Below are positions 34,325-43,126 of a stretch of 64,000 nucleotides of DNA, one piece after another; position 1 is the stretch's first letter; each line of letters begins with the position of its first letter. A model generated the notes under the pieces. It saw only the letters and a list, made by a program, of their open reading frames with translations. It was not told the origin of the DNA and made no database searches. The DNA is taken from assembly GCF_004403515.1 (NCBI RefSeq), contig NZ_SOHH01000075.1, positions 59,768 through 123,767 on the forward strand, written 5' to 3'. The position numbers and the translations under genes are program-made. The stretch is from Cryobacterium fucosi. Lineage in GTDB: Bacteria > Actinomycetota > Actinomycetes > Actinomycetales > Microbacteriaceae.

Positions 34325-35591
34325 CACGGATCACCCGCCCCGCTCGCGCCGAGGCCATGCACTCGGCCAGGGTGCCCAGGACCACGTTGATACCCATGTT
34401 GGCCGGCGCGTACCAGGCCCACTTCCCCGAGGTCGTCATGGCTGTGCGCACCGTTTCAGAGAGGATCGGCACGAGATAGGTACAGGTGTCGACCACGAGT
34501 TTCGCTCCGGCCCGCTCGCATAACTGGGCATACCCGGCCGAACGGGCTTCGGCGAGCACGTCCCGAGAGGTGGAAATCCAGACGGTGCAGGACGGATCGA
34601 ACGGCGCACCATCGCGGAGCAGGTCAGCCAGCTTGGCAAACTCGGTCAGCGAAAAGTGCGGCGTGCCGATCGAGACCGCGTCCAGCCGGTCGGCGACCGA
34701 TGCTGTGGTCAGTTCGTCCCTGGCGGCGCGCAGCACGGATCCCGTGACCGGGATGCGCCGCACCCCGGCCGGCGGCCACGCAGCCCCGGCGACGAGCGCT
34801 TCCGGCGTGGAACCCGCCACGTGGAACAACGCGACGCCCCCGCTCGAAGCCGCCGTCGCCCCGAGCGCCTTGATGCGGTCCTCGTCGACCAGCGCGGGAT
34901 CGATGCCGGTGAGGATGCACACCTCCTCACCCACGATGCGCCCGACGGCGAATCCCAGAGCCGCCCAGGCCGCATCCGTATCGAGGACCCGGGAGGGGAT
35001 GCCCGAACAGTCCAGTTCGAGGGTGGGCACTCGATTCAGAGTAACGTGCAGCCCAGCCAGCGGCGCCCGCCCGGTGATTGCGGCGCAGACATCGGCGAAG
35101 TCGCCATACCGGGCCGTACGCGCGCCGAGCCCTGAGTTGGCGAAGACGATCGCGTTCGACTCCGCCCACGCGATGTCGGACCCGAATTCGGGCCGGCCTT
35201 CCAGTTGGTACGGCGCGCAGGTCCACGTCGCCCGCGCCCCCATGGCAACGTAGGCGTCCATCAGCCGGCGGGCCGCGGCCGACTCCTCGGGGTCCAGGCG
35301 CACGATCCCCGGATGCATCAGATCGAGCGAACTCACATTCAGCGTCGTGGGCACGGTGACCTCCGCACCCAGGCTGACCAGTTTCTCGGCGAAGTCGAGT
35401 CCGGCCTGGCCGTGATACAGGCATCCGTCGATGTGGGCGGATGAGATATCGATCAGCCGGGGCGCCTGCGAAATTCGGGCGAGCGCCACGATGATGCGCA
35501 TCGCCATCGCGACGCCCTGCCCGTGCTCACCGGCGAGCTTCGCCTCATCCTCCTCGGTCAGGATCAGTGCCGTTGCAGTTGTCGACCCCAT
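34305..35591 (-). CDS. Aconitase X, large catalytic subunit (DUF521): probable cis-3-hydroxy-L-proline dehydratase
   Basis: A 428-residue DUF521 protein. Characteristic stretches are LIDISSAHIDGCLYHGQAGLDFAEKL near residue 40, LDVSSLDLMHPG-type strand (NVSSLDLMHPG), and near the end ANMGINVVLGTLAECMASA. Aconitase X members are either cis-3-hydroxy-L-proline dehydratases or mevalonate 5-phosphate dehydratases (archaeal). The hydroxyproline genes around it select the former, giving 1-pyrroline-2-carboxylate, which the reductase at 42197 can turn into proline. The start touches the stop of livF by one base. Confidence 0.9.
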   Translation of the reverse strand: MGSTTATALILTEEDEAKLAGEHGQGVAMAMRIIVALARISQAPRLIDISSAHIDGCLYHGQAGLDFAEKLVSLGAEVTVPTTLNVSSLDLMHPGIVRLDPEESAAARRLMDAYVAMGARATWTCAPYQLEGRPEFGSDIAWAESNAIVFANSGLGARTARYGDFADVCAAITGRAPLAGLHVTLNRVPTLELDCSGIPSRVLDTDAAWAALGFAVGRIVGEEVCILTGIDPALVDEDRIKALGATAASSGGVALFHVAGSTPEALVAGAAWPPAGVRRIPVTGSVLRAARDELTTASVADRLDAVSIGTPHFSLTEFAKLADLLRDGAPFDPSCTVWISTSRDVLAEARSAGYAQLCERAGAKLVVDTCTYLVPILSETVRTAMTTSGKWAWYAPANMGINVVLGTLAECMASARAGRVIRDESAWN

Positions 35592-36301
35592 CAGGCACCC
35601 AGATAGGCGTCGATGATCCGCGGGTCGGCGAGGAGATCCACTGCGCGCCCCGCCACGGTGGTCACTCCCCCGTCGATGACATACGCTCGGTCGGTCACTT
35701 TGAGAGCCGCGCGCGCGTTCTGCTCCACCAGCAGAACGGTGGTGCCCTGGTCACGAATCGAGGAGATCACCTGCATGACCTGCGCGACGATCAGCGGGGC
35801 CAGCCCCATCGATGGCTCGTCGAGCATGAGCATCTTCGGTCCGGCGACGAGCCCCCGTCCGATGGCCAGCATTTGCTGCTCGCCGCCTGACAGGGTGCCG
35901 CCCTGTTGCGCTCGGCGCTCGGCCAGGAGCGGAAGAAGTTCGAATACCCGCTCGATCCGTTTGGCGACCGCCGTCCGGTCCTTGACCAGATAGCCGCCGA
36001 GCTGCAGGTTCTCCAGCACGGTCAGGGTGCTGAAGATGCGCCGACCTTCCGGCACGTGGATCAGCCCGGCGCCGACCACGGTCCACGGCTGTGCCTTCGT
36101 GATGTCCGCGCCGTTGAAACGCACCTTCCCGGAGTGCGATTTGACCAGCGCGGAGGCCGTCGACAACGTTGTCGTCTTGCCCGCGCCGTTGTTGCCGAGC
36201 AGCGCCACGATCTCGCCCTCCTCCACGCTGAGGCTGATGCCGCGCAGCGCCTGAACCTTGCCGTAGAACACCTCGACACTGTCGAACTCAAGCATCGCCA
36301 T
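35591..36301 (-). CDS. livF: Branched-chain-type amino acid ABC transporter ATPase, LivF-like
   Basis: A 236-residue ABC ATPase: Walker A LLGNNGAGKTTTL (about 33-45), signature LSGGEQQMLAIGRGL, Walker B KMLMLDEPSMGL, and a LivF-type C-terminus ending in AYLGA. It overlaps LivG upstream by 14 bases. In this cluster the HAAT transporter is probably for hydroxyproline or related imino acids rather than leucine, because it is embedded in the catabolic operon. Confidence 0.93.
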   Translation of the reverse strand: MAMLEFDSVEVFYGKVQALRGISLSVEEGEIVALLGNNGAGKTTTLSTASALVKSHSGKVRFNGADITKAQPWTVVGAGLIHVPEGRRIFSTLTVLENLQLGGYLVKDRTAVAKRIERVFELLPLLAERRAQQGGTLSGGEQQMLAIGRGLVAGPKMLMLDEPSMGLAPLIVAQVMQVISSIRDQGTTVLLVEQNARAALKVTDRAYVIDGGVTTVAGRAVDLLADPRIIDAYLGA

Positions 36302-37079
36302 GGCTCGCCACCTCCTCGTCGTCCTTGCCGAGATAGGCCTCGATCACGGCCTGGTTCAGCTTGACCTCGGCCGGCGTGCCCTCGGCGATCGCACGGCCGA
36401 AGTTCATCACGACGATCCGTTCGGACAGCTTCATCACCAGCCCCATGTCGTGCTCGATCAGCACGATGGCGGTGCCCAGATCGCGGATACGACGACAGAG
36501 CGAGAGCAGCCCCTGCTTTTCCGCGTAGTTGAGCCCGGCCGCCGGTTCATCCAGGAGCAGGAGGCCCGACTTGCGCGCGAGGGCGCGGGCGATCTCGACC
36601 TGTTTCTGTTGCCCGTAGGACAGGTTGCGGATCGGCACTCCACGTGCGCCCTCGTAGCCCACGAAGTCCAGCCAGTGGTGAGCTTCCGCGGTGTACGCAC
36701 CCTCGCTGCGCGTGAACCGCGGAGTGTGGAAGATGGCATCCGCCCAGTTCTGCCCGCCGTACAGGTGCATTCCGGCACGCACATTGTCCAGCACCGTCAG
36801 ATCTGGGAACAGCCTGAGGTTCTGGAAGGTTCGGGAAATTCCCGCCGCCGCGATATCCGCCGGGCGTTTGCCGGTGATGTCCTTCCCTCCCAGAATCACC
36901 GCCCCCGCCGTGGGCTTGTAAAAGCCGGTGATGCAGTTGAAGGCACTGGTCTTGCCAGCCCCGTTCGGACCGATCACCGCGATGATCTCCCTTTCCTGCA
37001 CGGAGAAGCTCAGCCCGTCTACGGCCTTGACTCCTCCGAAGGCGATCTGGAGGTCTGTCACGGCGAGTACGGCGCTCAT
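36288..37079 (-). CDS. livG: Branched-chain-type amino acid ABC transporter ATPase, LivG-like
   Basis: A 263-residue ABC ATPase with Walker A VIGPNGAGKTSAFNCITGF, the LivG-specific GISRTFQNLRLFPDLTVLDNV stretch, signature NLSYGQQKQVEIARAL, Walker B LLLLDEPAAGLN, and the typical long LivG tail. It overlaps LivM by four bases. It forms a heterodimer with the adjacent LivF-like ATPase. Confidence 0.94.
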   Translation of the reverse strand: MSAVLAVTDLQIAFGGVKAVDGLSFSVQEREIIAVIGPNGAGKTSAFNCITGFYKPTAGAVILGGKDITGKRPADIAAAGISRTFQNLRLFPDLTVLDNVRAGMHLYGGQNWADAIFHTPRFTRSEGAYTAEAHHWLDFVGYEGARGVPIRNLSYGQQKQVEIARALARKSGLLLLDEPAAGLNYAEKQGLLSLCRRIRDLGTAIVLIEHDMGLVMKLSERIVVMNFGRAIAEGTPAEVKLNQAVIEAYLGKDDEEVASHGDA

Positions 37080-38128
37080 CGACTCGCCTCCGTGGCGCCG
37101 GCCGGATCGGGGATGTCCGGTTTTCGCCGTTCCGGCTCATACCCGAGTGACGGCCAGAAGCCCTGCGGACGGAACACCATGACCACGATGAGCAGCAGGC
37201 CGAAGGCGAGGTAGCGGTAGGCGGCGAGGTCCCTGAGCAGCTCGGGAAGCAGACTGATCACGAGCGCACCGATGACGACGCCGCGCATATTGCCCATGCC
37301 GCCGAGCACGACGGCCATCAGCACCAGTGCCGATTGCAGGAAGATGAAACTCTGCGGCGATACGGCCGAAAGATGGGCGGCGAAGAGGAGGCCGCCGAAA
37401 CCGCCCCAGATCGCACCGAAGATGTACGCGAGGAGCTTCACTCTGTAGGTGTGGATGCCCATGGCCTCTGCGGCATCCTCGTCCTCCCGCACGAATCGCC
37501 AGGCACGACCGAGCCGGGACCTGCCGAGGCGGGCGGCCGCCAGCACGAAGCCGGCAACGATGATGACAGTGACGTAGTAGAACACCGCGGGACTCTGCAG
37601 GTCAAAATCGCCGATTTTCAACAGACCCGGAATCCCGAAGATACCGGATGGGCCACCGGTGACCGTCAGGTTATTGGCCGTGATTCGGGTGATCTCACCG
37701 AAGCCGAGGGTGACGATGGCCAGGTAGTCGCTTCGGAGCCGCAGTGTCGGCGCCCCAATGATGAGACCGGCGAGAACCGTCATGACCAACACGGCTGGGA
37801 TCGTGAAGATCAACGGCAGATCGAAGGCTTTGGCGATGATTCCCGAGGTGTATGCCCCCACGGCCATGAATGCGATGTAGCCGAGATCGAGCAGCCCGCA
37901 ATACCCGACCACGATATTGAGGCCGGAGGCGAGCAACACGAAGATCGCGGCGGTGGTCATCACATTCAGCGCATACGGCGTGGCGATCACAAACGGTGCC
38001 GACACCGCGATGCCGAGGGCCACCCAGCCGAGTTGCCTGCTCTCGAATAGCCGCGAGAGCCGGGAGGAGGGTGGCCGAGTCATGCGCGGAGCCAGGGTGG
38101 TGTCCACGTTCTCGCTCATGTCAGACAC
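37076..38128 (-). CDS. livM: Branched-chain-type amino acid ABC transporter permease, LivM-like
   Basis: A 350-residue permease with about nine helices. The stretch SGLNIVVGYCGLLDLGYIAFMAVGAYTSG is the LivM hallmark, and the cytoplasmic EAA-like loop DAAEAMGIHTYRVKLLAYIFGA contacts the ATPases. The 45-residue N-terminal extension is hydrophilic. Overlaps LivH by eight bases and LivG by four. Confidence 0.93.
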   Translation of the reverse strand: MSDMSENVDTTLAPRMTRPPSSRLSRLFESRQLGWVALGIAVSAPFVIATPYALNVMTTAAIFVLLASGLNIVVGYCGLLDLGYIAFMAVGAYTSGIIAKAFDLPLIFTIPAVLVMTVLAGLIIGAPTLRLRSDYLAIVTLGFGEITRITANNLTVTGGPSGIFGIPGLLKIGDFDLQSPAVFYYVTVIIVAGFVLAAARLGRSRLGRAWRFVREDEDAAEAMGIHTYRVKLLAYIFGAIWGGFGGLLFAAHLSAVSPQSFIFLQSALVLMAVVLGGMGNMRGVVIGALVISLLPELLRDLAAYRYLAFGLLLIVVMVFRPQGFWPSLGYEPERRKPDIPDPAGATEASR

Positions 38129-39014
38129 GCTCCGTTACGCGTTCGCCGAGTATGCCGGTCGGCCGCAGGGTGAGGAAGAGGATGAGCACGGCGAAGGCGA
38201 AGACATCGCGCCACTGCCCGCCGAACCACTCGGCGCCGAAGGCCTCCACAAACCCCAGGACCAACCCGCCGAGCATCGCGCCCTTGATGTTTCCGATGCC
38301 GCCGATCACGGCGGCGGTGAACGCCTTCAGGCCTATGATGAAGCCCATCAGGAAATCGATCTTGCCATAGTAGGCACCCGCCATGACCCCGGCAGCGCCG
38401 GCAAGCGCCGAGCCGATGAAGAAGGTGCGGGTGATCACGGAATTGACGTTGATGCCCATCAGCAGGGACGCGTTCCGGTCGAGCGCGATGGACCGCATCG
38501 CCCGGCCCGTGGATGTCTTCTGCACGTAGAAGTTCAGCAGGATCATCAGCACCGCGGCGATGAGCATCAGTATGATCTGCGGCAGGGAAATCCGGGCCCC
38601 GAGCAGGCTGAAGACGTTGCCCTCCAGGCGAATGGGGAATGCCCGGGGGTTGGGTCCTGCGATCGCGCTGACGCCGTACTCAAGCGAAAACGAGACTCCG
38701 ACCGCCGTGATCAGCACAGCGAGTCGAGGCGCACCGCGCAAGGGACGGTAGGCGAGGCGTTCGATGAGGACCCCCGCAGTGCCGGTCAGGAGCATGCTCA
38801 CCAGCATCACGACGAGAAGCGCGCCGATCGACAGTGATGCCGGGATGCCCCCCAGGGAGGTGAGAGCGGCGAAGCCGACGAAGGCTCCCAACATGTAGAT
38901 GTCGCCGTGGGCGAAATTCAACAGTTTGATGATTCCGTAGACCATGCTGTATCCCAGCGCGATCAGGGCATAGAACGAGCCGACGAACAGCCCGTCCCAG
39001 ATGAGTTGAGACAT
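38121..39014 (-). CDS. livH: Branched-chain-type amino acid ABC transporter permease, LivH-like
   Basis: A permease of about 297 residues starting MSQLIWDGLFVGSFYALIALGYSMVYGI, the standard LivH opening. The start was placed at ATG 39014; the longer frame adds 23 non-conserved residues. The C-terminus includes the GLKAFTAAVIGGIGNIKGAM loop typical for the family. It lies between the binding-protein gene (83-base gap) and LivM. Confidence 0.93.
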   Translation of the reverse strand: MSQLIWDGLFVGSFYALIALGYSMVYGIIKLLNFAHGDIYMLGAFVGFAALTSLGGIPASLSIGALLVVMLVSMLLTGTAGVLIERLAYRPLRGAPRLAVLITAVGVSFSLEYGVSAIAGPNPRAFPIRLEGNVFSLLGARISLPQIILMLIAAVLMILLNFYVQKTSTGRAMRSIALDRNASLLMGINVNSVITRTFFIGSALAGAAGVMAGAYYGKIDFLMGFIIGLKAFTAAVIGGIGNIKGAMLGGLVLGFVEAFGAEWFGGQWRDVFAFAVLILFLTLRPTGILGERVTERV

Positions 39015-39096
39015 AGGAATCCGTTTCGAATCAGCAGTGGTGACGGATGCCGTGGCGACCCTGTCCGGCATCGAGCGCGGCATCCGTCACAACGGA

Positions 39097-40266
39097 TCAG
39101 GACAGATCATCCTCGAGGACGAACTTGCCGCCCTTGATGGCCAGGATGACAAAGCCGCCACTGGAGAGCGTGCGCTCCGGCGTGAACTTCAGGGGGCCGG
39201 AGAACATCTGGAACCCATCGATGGCCTCCAGGGCCTTGATGATGGCCTTGCCGTCAGTGCTCTTCGCGTCATCGATCGCCTTGGCCGCCAGCCGGACTGC
39301 GTCGTAGGACTGGGTCGAATACGGGCCCGGGTCTGACTTGAAGGCCTTCTTGTAGTTTGCGATCCAGTCTTCTGCTCCCTTCAGCGTTTCGGGTGTCTGC
39401 GTCATCGTCGCGTAGACGCCTTCGGCGCCGGCGCCGGCGATCTGGGCCAGCGACGGGTCGACGCTGCCGTCGGCCACCATGATCTTTCCTGCGAAGCCGG
39501 CATTCTTCAGCTGGTTGATGATCAGGCCACCCTCCTGGTAGTAGCCGGTCCAGTAGACGAGCGAGGGGTTGGCGCCCATGATGTCGCGCACGACAGCCGA
39601 GTAGTCGCTCTCTCCCGCGGTGACCGAGGTGCTGAGGACGGCCTTGACCGTCCCGTCGGCCTCGATCTGAGACCTCGTCTCGGTGTTGATGTCCTTCGAA
39701 TAGCTCGTGTTGTCATCCACGAGTGCGACCGTGGCGAACCCCTGCTTCTTGATGAAGGTGAGCGCGGCCGTCGACTGCTGCTTGCCGGTTCCGTTGATCA
39801 TGAAGACGTTGTTCGCATTCTGCTTGACCAGGTCCTGCGAGTTCGCCGCAGGGATGATCATGGGGATGTCGGCCTTCTGGAAGATCGGAATCTCCGGCAG
39901 CGTTGCGCCGGAACAGTAGCCGCCCACGGAGACGACCGCGCCGTTGGAGACGGCCTTGTTGGCGCCTGCCACTGACTGCTGTGCGTCGCAGGCCTCGTCC
40001 TCGACGTCCAGTTCGAGCTGGCGCCCGCCGAGAACGCCACCATCCTTGTTGATCTCGTCGACCGCCATCTGGGCGCCGTTGCGCATGTAAGCCCCCGTCG
40101 GGGCGCTGCTGCCCGAGATCGGGATGACCATGGCGAGCTTGATCGGACCGGAATCAGCCGTGCTGTTCCCGCCACCACCCAGCAGGCCGCCACTGCATCC
40201 GGCGGTCGTGAGGAGCACCGCCGTAGCGACTCCCATCAGAAGTGTGCTGCGCTTTCCGAGTTTCAT
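39097..40266 (-). CDS. Branched-chain-type amino acid ABC transporter binding lipoprotein, LivK-like
   Basis: A type I periplasmic-binding-fold lipoprotein of 389 residues. It has an N-terminal signal MKLGKRSTLLMGVATAVLLTTAGC with lipobox. IKLAMVIPISGSSAPTGAYMRNGAQMAVDEIN is the usual Peripla_BP_6 start. ATG 40266 has AAAGGAGAGG just upstream. It is the promoter-proximal gene of a minus-strand operon that runs at least to livF and probably through the aconitase X genes. It probably binds a hydroxyproline isomer (inference). Confidence 0.92.
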   Translation of the reverse strand: MKLGKRSTLLMGVATAVLLTTAGCSGGLLGGGGNSTADSGPIKLAMVIPISGSSAPTGAYMRNGAQMAVDEINKDGGVLGGRQLELDVEDEACDAQQSVAGANKAVSNGAVVSVGGYCSGATLPEIPIFQKADIPMIIPAANSQDLVKQNANNVFMINGTGKQQSTAALTFIKKQGFATVALVDDNTSYSKDINTETRSQIEADGTVKAVLSTSVTAGESDYSAVVRDIMGANPSLVYWTGYYQEGGLIINQLKNAGFAGKIMVADGSVDPSLAQIAGAGAEGVYATMTQTPETLKGAEDWIANYKKAFKSDPGPYSTQSYDAVRLAAKAIDDAKSTDGKAIIKALEAIDGFQMFSGPLKFTPERTLSSGGFVILAIKGGKFVLEDDLS

Positions 40267-40357
40267 TGTCTGCCTCTCCTTTGATGGTGACAATCGGGTA
40301 CCTCTTCATGCTCGAACCAGGTGTCCACGCGCTGGCGTGAGTCTCATGGTCGCGCCA

Positions 40358-40375
40358 GTACAATATGACATGCCA
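40358..40375. promoter_or_regulatory. Putative GntR operator upstream of the transporter operon
   Basis: GTACAATATGACATGCCA; its reverse complement, TGGCATGTCATATTGTAC, aligns with the site at 41171 (TGGTATGTGCCATATTAC) with small gaps. It lies about 92 bases before the LivK-like start and about 55 bases beyond the GntR gene end. Similarity by eye only. Confidence 0.45.
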
Positions 40376-40429
40376 CAGCCACTGTCGTCAACGATCGAAA
40401 CGATGTCGTTACCATCGCCGATCCAGCGC

Positions 40430-41098
40430 TCAAACTTCGGTGTTACCCGCCCACCAGCCAACGACGTGGCCGAGATGTTTGATGGTGAGGGCTTCGAGCG
40501 CCGCACCATCCCCCCGCTCGAGCAGATCCAGCATCAGGTGGTGCTCACGGGCCGACTCCGAGAGTTCCTGACTGTGCGCCATCCGGGCCAGGTTGACCAT
40601 GCGGGTCTGCAACCGAAGTTCGCGAACCGCCCCGACGAGACGATCGTTGCCGTACAGCCCCAGAAGTCCAAGGTGGAATTCCCGGTCCCGCTCGATAAAG
40701 CCGGTCAGGTTTGCCTTCTCCGCACACGCCGATATTTCAGCGGCCAGCGCACGCCAGCCGGGCAGCGTGTCTGCGGGGAATCGACCGGCGAGGGCCCGCA
40801 TCGCCGGCACCTCGAGCAGCTGCCGCAGCTCGATGATCTCCCGAAGGTCCTGCTCGCTGACCTCCGTGACCCGGAATCCCTTGTTGCGCACGGATGCCAC
40901 GAATCCGCGCTGCTCGAGATCGAGCATCGCTTCACGCACCGGGGTCGCGGAGACGGCGAACTGGGCCGCGAGAGTGGGAACCGAGACGAGCGTTCCGGGA
41001 GCGAGTTCGCCGGAAATGATCGCGGCCGACAACGACTCACCGATCCGGTCGCGCAGACTCGCGACCTTCACCACCTTTTGAATTGCCGAGACGGCCAT
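40430..41098 (-). CDS. GntR-family regulator with FCD domain
   Basis: A 222-residue FadR/GntR regulator. The N-terminal winged helix covers about residues 10-70 (SLRDRIGESLSAAIISGELAPGTLVSVPTLAAQFAVSATPVREAML). An all-helical FCD domain follows, with metal-ligand-like Asp/His positions (DREFHLGLLGLYGN near 150 and SAREHHLMLDLL near 195). ATG 41098 has GAGAG six bases upstream. It is divergent from the trans-3-hydroxyproline gene and faces the transporter operon, and is the obvious candidate regulator of the whole cluster. Confidence 0.9.
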   Translation of the reverse strand: MAVSAIQKVVKVASLRDRIGESLSAAIISGELAPGTLVSVPTLAAQFAVSATPVREAMLDLEQRGFVASVRNKGFRVTEVSEQDLREIIELRQLLEVPAMRALAGRFPADTLPGWRALAAEISACAEKANLTGFIERDREFHLGLLGLYGNDRLVGAVRELRLQTRMVNLARMAHSQELSESAREHHLMLDLLERGDGAALEALTIKHLGHVVGWWAGNTEV

Positions 41099-41170
41099 GG
41101 CTGCTCTCACTCTCATTGCCCCAGTGTGCACCGCAGTGCTCGCGGGATTATCTTCGACTCGGTACCATCG

Positions 41171-41188
41171 TGGTATGTGCCATATTAC
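41171..41188 (+). promoter_or_regulatory. Putative GntR operator overlapping the racemase-family start
   Basis: TGGTATGTGCCATATTAC contains the ATATTA arm shared with the palindrome at 33820 and overlaps the ATG at 41175. A second dyad, TACCA-TCG-TGGTA (41163-41175), adjoins it, and TACCAT at 41163-41168 is at -12 to -7 if the ATG is the transcription start. No ribosome site is seen, so a leaderless message is plausible. Confidence 0.5.
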
Positions 41189-42200
41189 GCGCCCGGTGCG
41201 AACTGTCGACTATCACACGGCGGGTGAACCCTTTCGAATAGTAGTAGACGGGCTCCCACCGGTCGACGGAACGACCGTCGGCGAACGACGAGTCCACGCA
41301 CGAGAGTCCGCTGACGTCGACGCCGTTCGTCAGTTGTTGTGTCGCGAGCCTCGCGGTCATGCCGACATGTATGGCGGCTTCATCGTGCCACCCGACGACG
41401 ACGGCGCAGACTTCGGCGCTCTGTTCTGGCATAACGACGGATACTCCACCGCGTGCGGGCACGGCACGATTGCGCTCGGCGCATGGGCGGTTCAGAGCGG
41501 GAGGGTGCGAGCAGCGCCGGATGGGATAACCCCGGTCACCATCGATGTCCCGTCCGGACGCGTGGTCGCCCGTGTTCGCCAGAGCGCCGGACGGGTCACC
41601 GGCGTGACTTTCGAGAACGTCCCCTCGTATCCGGTCGCCCGTTCGGTCGAGGTGAAGACGTCGAGAGGGACGGTCGCCGTCGATCTCGCCTTCGGCGGGG
41701 CGCTCTACGCCTCCGTCGAGGCGTCGGAGTTGGGCCTCCGGGTGACGCCGGAACACTACGATCGGCTGTGCGCCATCGGGCGGGAGATCAAATGGGCGCT
41801 CAACGACACCGAGTTGGCACGGCATCCGGAAGACGAGCGCCTCAACGGCGTCTACGGCACCGTCATCTTCGATGATCTCGGCGACACGATCGATGGGCCA
41901 CATCAGCGAAATGTCACGGTTTTCGCCGACGGCCGGGTAGACCGGTCACCGTGCGGATCCGGCACCGGCGCCAGGCTCGCACTCCTGGCCGGCTCGGGGA
42001 GGCTCACCGCGGATCAGGTTTTGACTCACGACTCGATCATCGGCACTCGGTTCATCGGTCGGTCCCGGCCGGTTCCTCACACCGAAACCGGCAGGCGCGA
42101 CGCGATCATTCCCGAGGTCGAGGGGATGGCGTACCGTACCGGTGAACACACCTTCACCCTCGACGCGCACGACCCACTCTCGACAGGATTCGTGCTGTGA
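41175..42200 (+). CDS. Proline racemase-family enzyme, trans-3-hydroxy-L-proline dehydratase-like
   Basis: A 341-residue proline-racemase-fold enzyme. TVDYHTAGEPFRIVVDG, EPRGHADMYGGFIVPPDDDG, YSTACGHGTIAL and the YGTVIFDD segment place it in the trans-3-hydroxy-L-proline dehydratase clade (human L3HYPDH is similar throughout). That clade has Cys then Thr as catalytic pair; here the second motif is DRSPCGSGTGAR, i.e. Cys-Cys as in epimerases. The neighbouring pyrroline-2-carboxylate reductase-type gene, overlapping by four bases, supports dehydratase function. An epimerase or dual activity is possible. GTG 41196 is an alternative start. Confidence 0.85.
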   Translation: MCHITRPVRTVDYHTAGEPFRIVVDGLPPVDGTTVGERRVHARESADVDAVRQLLCREPRGHADMYGGFIVPPDDDGADFGALFWHNDGYSTACGHGTIALGAWAVQSGRVRAAPDGITPVTIDVPSGRVVARVRQSAGRVTGVTFENVPSYPVARSVEVKTSRGTVAVDLAFGGALYASVEASELGLRVTPEHYDRLCAIGREIKWALNDTELARHPEDERLNGVYGTVIFDDLGDTIDGPHQRNVTVFADGRVDRSPCGSGTGARLALLAGSGRLTADQVLTHDSIIGTRFIGRSRPVPHTETGRRDAIIPEVEGMAYRTGEHTFTLDAHDPLSTGFVL

Positions 42201-43126
42201 CAACGAATGCGGCGCTCCCCTGGATCTCGGCCGACGAGGTATTCGCCCGCGTGAGTTTCGGCGACGCAGTGGTTGCCCTGGATCGGGCTCTGGCAGCGGG
42301 CCTGGACCCCGCGAAGGATTTCGACCGCAGCGTCCTCGACCTGACCAACGGGCAACTACTGCTCATGCCCAGCGAGTCCAGCGACTATGCCGGGGTCAAG
42401 ATCGCGACCGTGTCGCCCGGCAACCCGGCCCTGGGCAAGGACCGCATCCAGGGCGTCTACCTGCTGATGGATGCCTCCTCCCTCAGCCCGATCGCGCTCC
42501 TCGACGGGGCCGCACTGACTACGCTCCGCACGCCGGCGGTCTCGGCAGTAGCGGCTGACTACCTGGCACCGCCTCGAGTGGAGCACCTGCTCGTGTTCGG
42601 CTCTGGACCGCAGGCGTGGGGTCACATCGAGGCGATGCGGGCCATTCGGTCGATCGAAAGGATGACGATCGTCGGCAGAAACCCGGAACGAACCGCTTCA
42701 TTGGCCTCCCGCCTGCGGGAGAGCGGCCTGAGGGCCAGCGTCGGCACGGCCGACCAGGTAGCCGATGCCCAGCTGATCGTCTGCGCGACGACCGCCAGAG
42801 AACCGCTGTTCGACGGGACCCTGGTGCCGGATGACTCCTGCACCGTGGCCGTCGGTTCGCACGAACCAGGAGCGCGGGAACTCCCTTCGGCCCTGGTCGG
42901 ACGCGCACAACTCGTCGTGGAAGACACCTCCGTCGCGCTCCGCGAGGCCGGCAATCTGCTCATCCCGATCGGGGAGGGCCTGGTCGAGCCCGGCACATTG
43001 GTGCCGATGCGCTACATCGTGACCGGCGCAGCATCCGTCGATCGCTCTCGCCCACGCGTCTTCTCGAGTTCGGGCATGTCCTGGGAAGACCTGGTCATCG
43101 CGGCGGAAGTGTTCCGCGCCGGCTGA
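42197..43126 (+). CDS. Ornithine cyclodeaminase/mu-crystallin-family reductase, probable 1-pyrroline-2-carboxylate reductase
   Basis: A 309-residue OCD/mu-crystallin protein. The NAD(P)-binding fold is at HLLVFGSGPQAWGHIEAMRA (about 130-150), and the substrate-binding region includes LLMPSESSDYAGVKIATVSPGNP. In hydroxyproline clusters this family (LhpI-type) reduces 1-pyrroline-2-carboxylate, the product of both 3-hydroxyproline dehydratases, to L-proline. It is translationally coupled (GTGA) to the trans-3-hydroxyproline gene. Alternatives in the family are ornithine cyclodeaminase and alanine dehydrogenase. Confidence 0.88.
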   Translation: MTTNAALPWISADEVFARVSFGDAVVALDRALAAGLDPAKDFDRSVLDLTNGQLLLMPSESSDYAGVKIATVSPGNPALGKDRIQGVYLLMDASSLSPIALLDGAALTTLRTPAVSAVAADYLAPPRVEHLLVFGSGPQAWGHIEAMRAIRSIERMTIVGRNPERTASLASRLRESGLRASVGTADQVADAQLIVCATTAREPLFDGTLVPDDSCTVAVGSHEPGARELPSALVGRAQLVVEDTSVALREAGNLLIPIGEGLVEPGTLVPMRYIVTGAASVDRSRPRVFSSSGMSWEDLVIAAEVFRAG

